A stretch of 10,933 nt of DNA, from assembly GCA_037131065.1 (NCBI GenBank), contig JBAXRT010000104.1, positions 1 through 10,933 of the forward strand, given 5' to 3'. Source of the DNA: JBAXRT01 sp037131065. Lineage in GTDB: Bacteria > Bacteroidota > Bacteroidia > Bacteroidales > FEN-979. The translations under genes were made by a program, and so were the position numbers. This document shows positions 1 to 6,079 of the stretch, piece after piece; the stretch's first letter is position 1; each line of letters opens with the position of its first letter. The notes under the pieces are model-generated. The model was given only the letters and a program-made list of their open reading frames with translations, did no database searches and was not told where the DNA came from.

Positions 1-32
1 TGACCTAATGACTTAATGACTTAATGACCTAA
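1..32. repeat. 8-bp tandem repeat TGACYTAA, four copies, abutting the first start codon
   Basis: Four head-to-tail 8-bp units read TGACCTAA, TGACTTAA, TGACTTAA, TGACCTAA, and a partial fifth (TGAC) runs into the first gene. The array probably continues beyond the left edge. Each junction forms TAATG, so ATG codons occur at 8, 16 and 24, each opening a three-codon ORF (Met-Thr-stop) whose TAA overlaps the next ATG by one base. The fourth ATG, at 32, opens the real gene. Because 8 is not a multiple of 3, the units place stop codons in all three frames. Function is unknown; it may be a simple intergenic satellite. Confidence 0.9.
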
Positions 33-1099
33 TGACCCCATTATATATAAACGGCACCGGCATCATATCTCCCCAGAAAACCCTGGGTATTTCAGCTTTT
101 CCGGATGAGATTATTTTGGTGGAATCGGACATGATGAAATGCCAGGAGCCAAACTATAAGGATTACGTAAGCGGTGATCTGGTCCGCAGGATGAGCAGGC
201 TGATCAAAATGGGAGTATCCGCTTCAAAGGTCTGCCTCCGTGATGGTGACTCTCTCCTGCCTGACGCTATAATAACAGGGACAGGGCTCGGGTGTATCGA
301 GGATACCGAAAAATTCCTGGGGAGCATGATTTCCAACAAAGAGGAGTTCCTCACACCAACCTCCTTTATCCAGTCGACCCATAATACCGTCGGGGCTCAG
401 ATCGCACTTCTCCTGAAATGCCATAACTATAATTTTACCTACGTCCACCGCGGATTTTCGTTCGAATCCGCCCTTTTTGATGCCATGCTTCTGGCTGGTG
501 AGGATAAAAGGCTGAAAATCCTTGTCGGCGGATTGGATGAGCTTACGAAGAATTCAATCCAGATAACCAGGCGGCTCGGACAGTGGAGAAGAAGACCGGT
601 GAACAACATGGATCTGCTTAAGTCTCCATCAAGGGGAACCATTGCAGGCGAAGGGGCTGCATTTTTCCTGGTTTCCGGGAGTAAGAGCGACAGGAGTTAT
701 GCCATGGTCTCTGATCTGAAAATGCTCTTCAAACCTGCGAATGCGCAAGAGGTCATTTCAGAAGCCAACCAGATGCTGGAACGCAATCATCTTTCCATCG
801 GGGAGATCGATCTGCTTCTTCTCGGACTGAACGGTGATACCAGGACCGATGTTCTTTATCACGACTTCTCAACAGCATTTCCCGACGCCGGCAAGAGCTA
901 CTTCAAGCATCTCTGCGGGGAGTATTTTACATCATCCTCCTTCGCATTGTGGCTTGGATCAGTGATCCTCAAACACGGACAGGTTCCTGAAGCAACAAAA
1001 CTGGAAGGAAATTTCGACAAACCTGTCCGGAATATCCTGCTTTATAACCATTTTCAAAACCTCGATCATTCTCTGATCCTGCTTCAAGAGACTCGGTAA
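32..1099 (+). CDS. Catalytically dead beta-ketoacyl synthase-like protein (chain-length-factor-like)
   Basis: This 355-residue protein has a thiolase-fold ketosynthase outline resembling the short ketosynthase N-terminal family of flexirubin and aryl-polyene clusters. Family-type segments are ITGTGLGC (81-88), STHNTVGAQIA (115-125), VHRGFSFESALFDA (138-151), LVGGLDE (164-170) and the glycine-rich IAGEGAAFF (204-212). The nucleophile region (about 138-148) has no cysteine. The segment expected to hold NAHGTST reads GLNGDTRTD, and the usual KxxxGH reads KHLCGE, so the nucleophile and both catalytic histidines appear to be missing. It probably acts as a non-catalytic partner, perhaps to the active ketosynthase at 9138-10358, like a chain length factor; that pairing is inference. 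The ATG at 32 directly follows the repeat array, and the stop overlaps the next start (TAATG). Confidence 0.8.
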   Translation: MTPLYINGTGIISPQKTLGISAFPDEIILVESDMMKCQEPNYKDYVSGDLVRRMSRLIKMGVSASKVCLRDGDSLLPDAIITGTGLGCIEDTEKFLGSMISNKEEFLTPTSFIQSTHNTVGAQIALLLKCHNYNFTYVHRGFSFESALFDAMLLAGEDKRLKILVGGLDELTKNSIQITRRLGQWRRRPVNNMDLLKSPSRGTIAGEGAAFFLVSGSKSDRSYAMVSDLKMLFKPANAQEVISEANQMLERNHLSIGEIDLLLLGLNGDTRTDVLYHDFSTAFPDAGKSYFKHLCGEYFTSSSFALWLGSVILKHGQVPEATKLEGNFDKPVRNILLYNHFQNLDHSLILLQETR

Positions 1100-1911
1100 T
1101 GTGGAATTTCAGGAACTTTACTATCGTATTTTTTATCCTCCTGTTGATTTTTAACCTTACTGCCATTTTTGCTTGTCCTGGTGAAAACGAATTCCTTCAG
1201 TTTTTTTGTAGAAACCAGGCCGGATTTTACATAACCCTTGTCTCAGTTTATTTTGTCATACCGGTATTACTTTCATTCTTCCCATGCCTGGAGTTTCATC
1301 ACAAACCGGTCATTTGCCGCGTGAAAACGGATGAGAATGTCGTCATCCTTACTTTTGACGACGGACCTGATCCCGTGAACACTCCGATTGTCCTGGACAT
1401 CCTCGACAAATACGGGATCAAAGCGGTCTTTTTTATTATTGGTAAAAACATTACCGGGAATGAGGAATTAACCCGGCAGATCGTTCAGCGCGGGCATTTG
1501 ATCGGGACCCACTCCTACAGCCACTCGGTGATGTGGGATTTTCAATGGGGAAGTCAGATCCGTAAAGATATTGCTATGACCAATGCCCTGATCGAGGGGA
1601 TCACAGGAGAGCCACCGCGTTATTTCCGTCCTCCATATGGGGTTATCAATCCAATGGTCCATAGCGGGCTCCGCGGTTGTAAACTCCCCGTTGTCGCCTG
1701 GAGCAAAAGATCATTTGACACCATCACAAGAGATAAGTCCAGGATCATTGAAAAAATGACAAGAAATATCTCTCCTGGCGACATTCTCCTTTTTCATGAC
1801 ACTGCAGAAGTGACTACAAAGGTCCTTGAAAAGATAATCCTTACCTTGCAGGCAAAGGATTTCCGCTTTGCCAGCCTTGATCAGTTCATCAAAACCAATC
1901 CCCATGCGTAG
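1099..1911 (+). CDS. Membrane-anchored polysaccharide deacetylase family protein (NodB domain)
   Basis: The protein has 270 residues. Two hydrophobic segments (about 7-25 and 42-61) should anchor it in the inner membrane, followed by a carbohydrate esterase 4/NodB domain. Visible motifs are TFDDGP (85-90, metal-binding and catalytic Asp), THSYSH (137-142, metal-binding His pair), RPPYG (177-181) and LLFHD (230-234, catalytic His region). All metal ligands of the DHH type therefore seem present and the enzyme looks active. Known members remove N-acetyl groups from sugars. In polyene or flexirubin-type loci a homologue often sits among lipid genes, where its substrate is unclear; here it might deacylate a sugar or amide on the lipid product (inference). 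The start ATG overlaps the preceding TAA by one base, implying translational coupling. Confidence 0.88.
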   Translation: MWNFRNFTIVFFILLLIFNLTAIFACPGENEFLQFFCRNQAGFYITLVSVYFVIPVLLSFFPCLEFHHKPVICRVKTDENVVILTFDDGPDPVNTPIVLDILDKYGIKAVFFIIGKNITGNEELTRQIVQRGHLIGTHSYSHSVMWDFQWGSQIRKDIAMTNALIEGITGEPPRYFRPPYGVINPMVHSGLRGCKLPVVAWSKRSFDTITRDKSRIIEKMTRNISPGDILLFHDTAEVTTKVLEKIILTLQAKDFRFASLDQFIKTNPHA

Positions 1912-2539
1912 ATTATTATTCATGATTATCCTGTCGGGAGTGGTTCTGTCTCTCCCTGCCCAGCGAACCCCTTTGCAGAAGAAAGATGCTGGCCGGGTCA
2001 AAGAATATATTACGGATGCCAGTCTTAAACTGACCTCAATCCGGAGCGATTTTACCCAGGAGAAGGAACTGAGCGTTCTTTCCGAGAAGATCATCTCAAA
2101 AGGGAAGTTTTATTTCAAAAAAGAGAAACAACTCCGGTGGGAATATACTGACCCATTCAAATACCTGATCATCATCAACAATGACCAACTGCTTGTGAGG
2201 GACGACAACAGAGAGAACCGGATCAGCCTGCAATCGAATAAGGTATTCCGTGAGGTCAATAACATAATCATGGGTGCTGTCGCGGGGACCCTGCTTAGCG
2301 ATACAAAGAACTTCCAGGCTACCCTGTTTGATGAAAACTCAGGTTACCTCTGTATCCTGGTGCCTCTTAGCCCGAAGTTAAAGGAATCACTGAGTGAGAT
2401 ATGGCTCTGGTTCAATAAAAATGATTACACGGTCGATAAACTTGACCTTCGCGAGACCTCGGGTGATTACACACGCATCCGTTTCACCGGAAAACAACTT
2501 AATACGGTCATTGCCGATGAGAACTTTTCTGTACGTTAG
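1904..2539 (+). CDS. LolA-like periplasmic lipoprotein/lipid carrier
   Basis: Starting at ATG 1904 gives 211 residues with a clean signal peptide: positive MRR, a hydrophobic core (4-16) and a likely cleavage after LPA (17-19). A longer in-frame opening from 1868 would put 12 non-signal residues in front, so the later start is preferred. The LolA family pattern is clear: RSDFTQEKEL (47-56), SKGKFYFKKEKQLRWEY (65-81), DPFKYLIIINN (83-93) and a C-terminal hemibarrel-type segment around 168-195. LolA proteins shuttle hydrophobic cargo through the periplasm from inner to outer membrane. Stand-alone LolA paralogues inside aryl-polyene and flexirubin clusters are thought to carry the cluster's lipid. 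It overlaps the deacetylase by 8 bp and the downstream lipoprotein by 23 bp. Confidence 0.87.
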   Translation: MRRLLFMIILSGVVLSLPAQRTPLQKKDAGRVKEYITDASLKLTSIRSDFTQEKELSVLSEKIISKGKFYFKKEKQLRWEYTDPFKYLIIINNDQLLVRDDNRENRISLQSNKVFREVNNIIMGAVAGTLLSDTKNFQATLFDENSGYLCILVPLSPKLKESLSEIWLWFNKNDYTVDKLDLRETSGDYTRIRFTGKQLNTVIADENFSVR

Positions 2540-3029
2540 TATCCTCCTTGCACTGGTCACAGGCTGTTCACCTTCTAAAAAAGGCTCGGGTTCAGGTGGT
2601 AAGACTGTAAAGGATACCATGCCCCTGCCCTGCTATTCCGGCTCTTTTGAAAAGGCTCTGTTTAAGGTGACATTGGATATCAGGGAGCAGAACATGACCG
2701 GTTTCCTGCTGCTGAAAAAACTTTCAGATTCGATATTCAGAATGGTATTTGCCAATGAGATAGGCATGACTCTCTTTGACCTTGGCTTCAGCAAAGGAAA
2801 ATTCGAGGTTCATTACCTTTTCGACCCGATGAATAAAAAAATCCTGGTAAAGTTGTTTGAAAAAGACTTTCGTTATTTGATTTTTGGAGTCCTGATGCCG
2901 GGATCAAATCCATACCTGAAAACGCAGATGGATCAGGAAGGCCGGCAAGGCGAAGTGCCTGAAAATATAACGATTTCTAATCCGCGGATCCCGGTGATCT
3001 TGAAAATGCGGCTCCTGTCGCACGAGTGA
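2517..3029 (+). CDS. Small outer-membrane-type lipoprotein, possibly LolB-like
   Basis: Starting at ATG 2517 gives 170 residues with a lipoprotein signal: MRTFLYVSILLALVTGC, with Cys17 as the predicted lipidated residue. A glycine/serine/lysine-rich linker follows (18-30). The frame is open from further upstream, but an earlier start would bury this signal, so 2517 is preferred. The body (about 40-165) is rich in alternating hydrophobic segments that look like beta strands, for example around FRMVFANEIGMTLFDLGF (74-91). That is compatible with a LolB-type hemibarrel, but the resemblance is weak by eye. The 23-bp overlap with the LolA-like gene suggests the two act as a donor and acceptor pair placing a hydrophobic product in the outer membrane (inference). 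It could also be an unrelated lipoprotein of unknown function. Confidence 0.75.
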   Translation: MRTFLYVSILLALVTGCSPSKKGSGSGGKTVKDTMPLPCYSGSFEKALFKVTLDIREQNMTGFLLLKKLSDSIFRMVFANEIGMTLFDLGFSKGKFEVHYLFDPMNKKILVKLFEKDFRYLIFGVLMPGSNPYLKTQMDQEGRQGEVPENITISNPRIPVILKMRLLSHE

Positions 3030-3049
3030 GAAATTGATCGATCAATTTC
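3030..3049. promoter_or_regulatory. Perfect 20-bp palindrome, candidate operator
   Basis: GAAATTGATCGATCAATTTC equals its own reverse complement, with 10 bp per arm and no spacer. It begins at the base after the lipoprotein stop codon and ends 11 bases before the TACCTTTG box, so it would cover the -33 region of the promoter for the next unit. It also holds two adjacent GATC sites. There is no U-tract directly after it and the arms are AT-rich, so an intrinsic terminator is less likely than a binding site for a dimeric regulator. No regulator gene is in the window. Confidence 0.6.
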
Positions 3050-3060
3050 GCGACATTTTG

Positions 3061-3068
3061 TACCTTTG
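3061..3068 (+). promoter_or_regulatory. Bacteroidota-type -7 promoter element TACCTTTG
   Basis: TACCTTTG matches the TAnnTTTG consensus of the Bacteroidota -7 element. It lies 17 bases before the FabZ-like start at 3086, in the longest gap of the window (56 bp). A TTG-like -33 element at conventional spacing is not seen; that region is taken up by the palindrome at 3030-3049. The assignment rests on motif match and position only. Confidence 0.5.
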
Positions 3069-3085
3069 AAAAACGGAATCTGTTC

Positions 3086-3493
3086 ATGCTCAACCATAGT
3101 TTTTTTTCGATTGAAAAAGTGTCCCGTGAAGAGACAATAGCTCTTTCTGACCCGCAGGCGCCGGAGAAGTTTATTGTGGAAGTGATGATCCATCCCGGGC
3201 ACCCTGTTTTCGAAGGCCACTTTCCGGGGAACCCTGTTATCCCGGGAGTATGCCAGGTCCAGATGGTTACTGAGATACTGGAGGAGATCTACAGAAAAAA
3301 ATTCAGGCTGACAGAGGCTGACAATATTAAGTTTCTCTCCATGATCAATCCAATCGAGACCAATAAACTCTCCATTGCTCTCTCCTGCCGTCATTCCGAC
3401 GAAGAGAATATAATCGTAAATGCAACTGCATCCGCCGGTGATAAAAGCTATCTGAAGTTGAAAGCCCAATTCAGACCGGATTCATTCATATGA
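3086..3493 (+). CDS. FabZ-like 3-hydroxyacyl-ACP dehydratase / hot-dog fold protein
   Basis: This is a 135-residue single hot-dog protein, about the usual FabZ size. The core motif GHFPGNPVIPGVCQVQMV (44-61) contains the catalytic-type His45 and the FPGNPVxPG signature of FabZ and ApeI/ApeP-like dehydratases. The second active-site position, 14 residues after the His, is Gln59 instead of the Glu of FabZ or the Asp of FabA. That could alter dehydration, or may be normal for this subfamily. The expected role is removal of water from beta-hydroxyacyl-ACP to give trans-2-enoyl-ACP in the cytoplasm. It is the first gene after the palindrome and promoter. An 8-T run lies at codons 5-8. Confidence 0.85.
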   Translation: MLNHSFFSIEKVSREETIALSDPQAPEKFIVEVMIHPGHPVFEGHFPGNPVIPGVCQVQMVTEILEEIYRKKFRLTEADNIKFLSMINPIETNKLSIALSCRHSDEENIIVNATASAGDKSYLKLKAQFRPDSFI

Positions 3494-3524
3494 TCAAGAT
3501 CAATCTGTAACCCCCCTGGCTTTG

Positions 3525-4274
3525 ATGGAACAGTTGGATGGCATTGGATGGGCAATACGGAAGGGAATCGGTATAATCACGATTGATAATCCTCCCGAAA
3601 ACTATCTCCGTTCCCCGGATTTTATTCCACTGGCTGTTCTAAAAAAATGGACCTCGGCAGAAGAACTCAGGGGAATCATTATTACTGGTGCCGGAAAGCA
3701 ATTCTCGGCAGGCGGCAACCTGGAGTTTCTCTTCAGTATGATCCGTGAGTGTGAGAACATAAGTAAAAGGATGGCGAAGGGAAAGAAGGTTCTTGATTAC
3801 ATTGAAAACCTTGATATTCCTGTTGTTTCAGCCATCCGGGGAGTCTGTTTCGGAGGCGGACTTGAAATTGCCCTTGCCACTCATGTCCGAATCTGCAGTG
3901 ATAATGCCCTGTTCGCATTTCCCGAATCGAACCATGGTCTGATTCCTGGTCTTGGCGGAATCGCCCGCTCAAACGAATTGACCGGGTTCAGGAAATCCCT
4001 CGAAATGGTTCTCGGGGGTGATATGATCAGTGCCGCGGAGGCCCTGGAGATGAAACTGGTCGATTATATCGTTCCGAAGAATGAGCTTCATAAATTTGCC
4101 TTTAATTATCTATATAACATCGTGAAGGATCGTCCCCTGCCCGTGATCCGTTCCGTTATGAAGGTACTCCGTTGTGCCGGAGGCATGAATCCGGGTGATG
4201 CCATGAATCTTGAAACGAAGCTCTTCTGTGAACTTGCCATGGAAGAAGCAAATCGCAGAAAAAGAGAAGGATGA
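3525..4274 (+). CDS. Enoyl-CoA hydratase/isomerase (crotonase) family protein 1
   Basis: The protein has 249 residues from ATG 3525; a TTG immediately before it is in frame but unneeded. No Shine-Dalgarno is evident. The crotonase fold is clear: the oxyanion-hole segment FSAGGNLEFL (60-69), the second oxyanion segment RGVCFGGGLEIALA (105-118) and FPESNHGLIPGLGG (132-145). Glu114 and Glu134 sit 20 residues apart, exactly like the two catalytic glutamates of classical enoyl-CoA hydratase (rat Glu144 and Glu164), so hydratase or dehydratase chemistry is plausible. The substrate may be a CoA or carrier-bound thioester. The next gene is a clear paralogue. It starts 31 bp after the FabZ-like gene. 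Confidence 0.88.
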   Translation: MEQLDGIGWAIRKGIGIITIDNPPENYLRSPDFIPLAVLKKWTSAEELRGIIITGAGKQFSAGGNLEFLFSMIRECENISKRMAKGKKVLDYIENLDIPVVSAIRGVCFGGGLEIALATHVRICSDNALFAFPESNHGLIPGLGGIARSNELTGFRKSLEMVLGGDMISAAEALEMKLVDYIVPKNELHKFAFNYLYNIVKDRPLPVIRSVMKVLRCAGGMNPGDAMNLETKLFCELAMEEANRRKREG

Positions 4275-4277
4275 TCA

Positions 4278-4952
4278 TTGAAAACAAAGGATTATAAAAC
4301 GATCGGGTTCCATGTCAGTGACGGGATAGCCAGGCTGATCCTGAACCAACCCCCGTCAAACAAAATGACCATGGAGTTTTTCAGGGAGTTAGACCATTTG
4401 CTTCCCCGGCTCCAGAGATCAGCGGGAATAAGAGCTATGGTCATATATGGTAACGGCAGGCATTTTTCATCAGGTACAGACCTTCCCATTCTCCTCGATC
4501 AGATTGAAATGAAAATGCCGGTTGATGGTATTCCCGGTTTCCTTTTAAAAAATTATTTGACCCTGGGTATCCTCGACAGGCTTCCTTTTCCTGTTGTCGC
4601 CGCTGTGAGGGGAGTATGCCTTGGATCTGCTATGGAACTTGTCCTGGCCTGCCATTTCAGGTTTTGCAGCAAAGATGCTCTCTTCGGATTACCCGAATCT
4701 ACTTTCAACCTGATACCCGGCCTGGGGGGAATTCTGAAAGTAGCATCCCTTGCAGGTAAAGCCCGTGCAATTCAGCTTGTCATCAAGGGAGAGACCTTTA
4801 CAGCATCGGAAGCCCTGAGATTGAACCTGGTCGACAGAATCCTGCCAAAAAATGAACTGATCGAACAATCTCTTGTTTTTGCCGGATCCGTTGCTGAGAA
4901 ATACAGGAAAGGCAAACGAAAACTATATCTGGGAAAAAATTTTGAATTATGA
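4278..4952 (+). CDS. Enoyl-CoA hydratase/isomerase family protein 2, short C-terminus
   Basis: The protein has 224 residues and a TTG start at 4278, supported by AGAAGG (4265-4270) seven bases upstream. An ATG at 4271 is in another frame and soon stops. Crotonase motifs are FSSGTDLPIL (63-72), RGVCLGSAMELVLA (111-124) and LPESTFNLIPGLGG (138-151). Glu120 and Glu140 keep the 20-residue catalytic spacing. It is clearly similar to the preceding protein across the core, including the PVV(S/A)A(I/V)RGVC stretch, IPGLGGI and LVDxIxPKNEL, which suggests tandem duplication. It is about 25 residues shorter at the C-terminus, the region that usually packs the crotonase trimer, so the two could form a hetero-oligomer (inference). 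Its stop overlaps the next start in an ATGA. Confidence 0.85.
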   Translation: MKTKDYKTIGFHVSDGIARLILNQPPSNKMTMEFFRELDHLLPRLQRSAGIRAMVIYGNGRHFSSGTDLPILLDQIEMKMPVDGIPGFLLKNYLTLGILDRLPFPVVAAVRGVCLGSAMELVLACHFRFCSKDALFGLPESTFNLIPGLGGILKVASLAGKARAIQLVIKGETFTASEALRLNLVDRILPKNELIEQSLVFAGSVAEKYRKGKRKLYLGKNFEL

Positions 4953-6079
4953 CGGATCCATCAGTTCAGCAAAAGCGGTCTGTAAAGGTTATTGGGACCG
5001 GCTCATATCTTCCGGGCGAACCGGTCCCTAAAGATAGGGTCGACTGGTACCTTGGGGAGATCAGTGAGGCGCCGGAAAAGATCCGAAAATGGATGAAACG
5101 AGCCAGCAACCTGATGGGTGAGCTGGTTGATGTTGAATATTACCATTTTGCGATTGACCCGGTGACTCGCCGGTTTACGGACGACAACATTACCATGTCT
5201 GTCAAAGCTGCGAAGGAGGCGCTTTCGGATGCCACGCTTACTGCTGAAGAGATCGATCTGATCGTCTACGGGTCATCCCACCAGGACCAGATGCCGACAG
5301 CGTCGGTCAGGATCCAGGAAGCACTTGGCATTGAGCGTTGTGCAGAGCTCTCCATCCATGCGAACTGTACCTCGGCTTACAAAGCACTGCTGGTCGCCTC
5401 CGATCTGATCAGCAATGGCAGGTACCGGAATGCTCTGGTGATCTCCTCCAATATTTCATCCTCCGAACTCGTGGCTGAATACTACAATCAACCGTTGGTA
5501 AAAAAAGAAGAATTGTTCCTGCGTTATTTTTTATCCGACGGAGCCTCAGCGATTGTCCTGGCTGCTGACGAAAATAAGGATGATGGACTTTTCCTCGACC
5601 ATGTTTACATGGAGTCGGCCGGTGGGAAAAAGCCATCCGCCATGGGAAACAGAAGGCCTGCTTATTGGATGAATCCGCGTGAAGAGTTTGAAAAGGGGTA
5701 CCACCATCACGCCCAGATGTTCAGGGAAGAGCTGGGTACCAATTTTCACGAGCCTGATGGTTCGGTGTTTTTCAATGGACTGAAACGAATGCTTACAGGC
5801 TACCCGGTTGACATCTCCCGGCTCAGATTTTTTCAAGTTAATTTTCCTTCGAAACATATTTCAGAGCTCGTGATGGATGAGTGCCGGGAACTGGATATTC
5901 CGCGGCATACACTCTATTCAAAGATGTCCTCTATGGGTTATATCGGTCCTCCCATGGCATTTCTTTGCCTCGACAGGATCCGGAAAGAGGAAAAACTGAA
6001 CCAGGGAGATATCATCATGAGCTTTGTGACTGAGGTCAGTAAATTCATGCAGGCAGGATATATCATGTCGGTCCGATGA
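4949..6079 (+). CDS. KAS III-like 3-oxoacyl-ACP synthase with altered catalytic triad
   Basis: The protein has 376 residues with a FabH/thiolase fold: N-terminal VIGTGSYLPGEPV (14-26), YGSSHQDQMPTASVRIQEALG (107-127) and nucleophile segment HANCTSAYKAL (137-147) with Cys140. The place of the FabH His motif (HQAN) reads FQVN (295-298), and the place of the Asn motif (GNTS) reads GYIG (330-333). Cys140 remains but the His and Asn of the standard Cys-His-Asn triad appear replaced; nearby His303 might substitute. The usual role is condensing a CoA-linked primer with malonyl-ACP. Family members without the full triad often do non-decarboxylative acyl transfer or ester/C-C bond formation (inference). 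It lacks the ACYGG-type motif of HMG-CoA synthases. Overlaps by 4 bp on both sides imply tight co-translation. Confidence 0.85.
   Translation: MTDPSVQQKRSVKVIGTGSYLPGEPVPKDRVDWYLGEISEAPEKIRKWMKRASNLMGELVDVEYYHFAIDPVTRRFTDDNITMSVKAAKEALSDATLTAEEIDLIVYGSSHQDQMPTASVRIQEALGIERCAELSIHANCTSAYKALLVASDLISNGRYRNALVISSNISSSELVAEYYNQPLVKKEELFLRYFLSDGASAIVLAADENKDDGLFLDHVYMESAGGKKPSAMGNRRPAYWMNPREEFEKGYHHHAQMFREELGTNFHEPDGSVFFNGLKRMLTGYPVDISRLRFFQVNFPSKHISELVMDECRELDIPRHTLYSKMSSMGYIGPPMAFLCLDRIRKEEKLNQGDIIMSFVTEVSKFMQAGYIMSVR

Noticed and set aside
2394..2516. Upstream extension of the lipoprotein gene from 2394
   Set aside because: It would lie almost entirely inside the LolA-like gene and place 41 residues in front of a clear lipoprotein signal ending in Cys17.
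3030..3060. Palindrome as a Rho-independent terminator
   Set aside because: AT-rich arms, no GC-rich stem, and no T-tract directly downstream.
3100..3107. T8 run near the FabZ-like start, and another at 10454-10461 in the ACP, as phase-variation tracts
   Set aside because: Eight T is short, it encodes Phe-Phe normally, and 6-7 T runs are frequent across this locus, so there is no sign of selection for slippage.
2933..3469. Long open frame on the minus strand (178 residues)
   Set aside because: It lies opposite the FabZ-like gene and the lipoprotein end, shows no recognisable motifs and spans the palindrome and promoter. It is a frame shadow.
3525..6079. Crotonase-crotonase-KAS III order as an HMG-CoA-synthase beta-branching cassette
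   Set aside because: The KAS III-like protein has HANCTSA rather than an HMG-CoA-synthase ACYGG-type site, and both crotonases keep both catalytic Glu residues, unlike the decarboxylating ECH2. No decarboxylating ketosynthase is adjacent.
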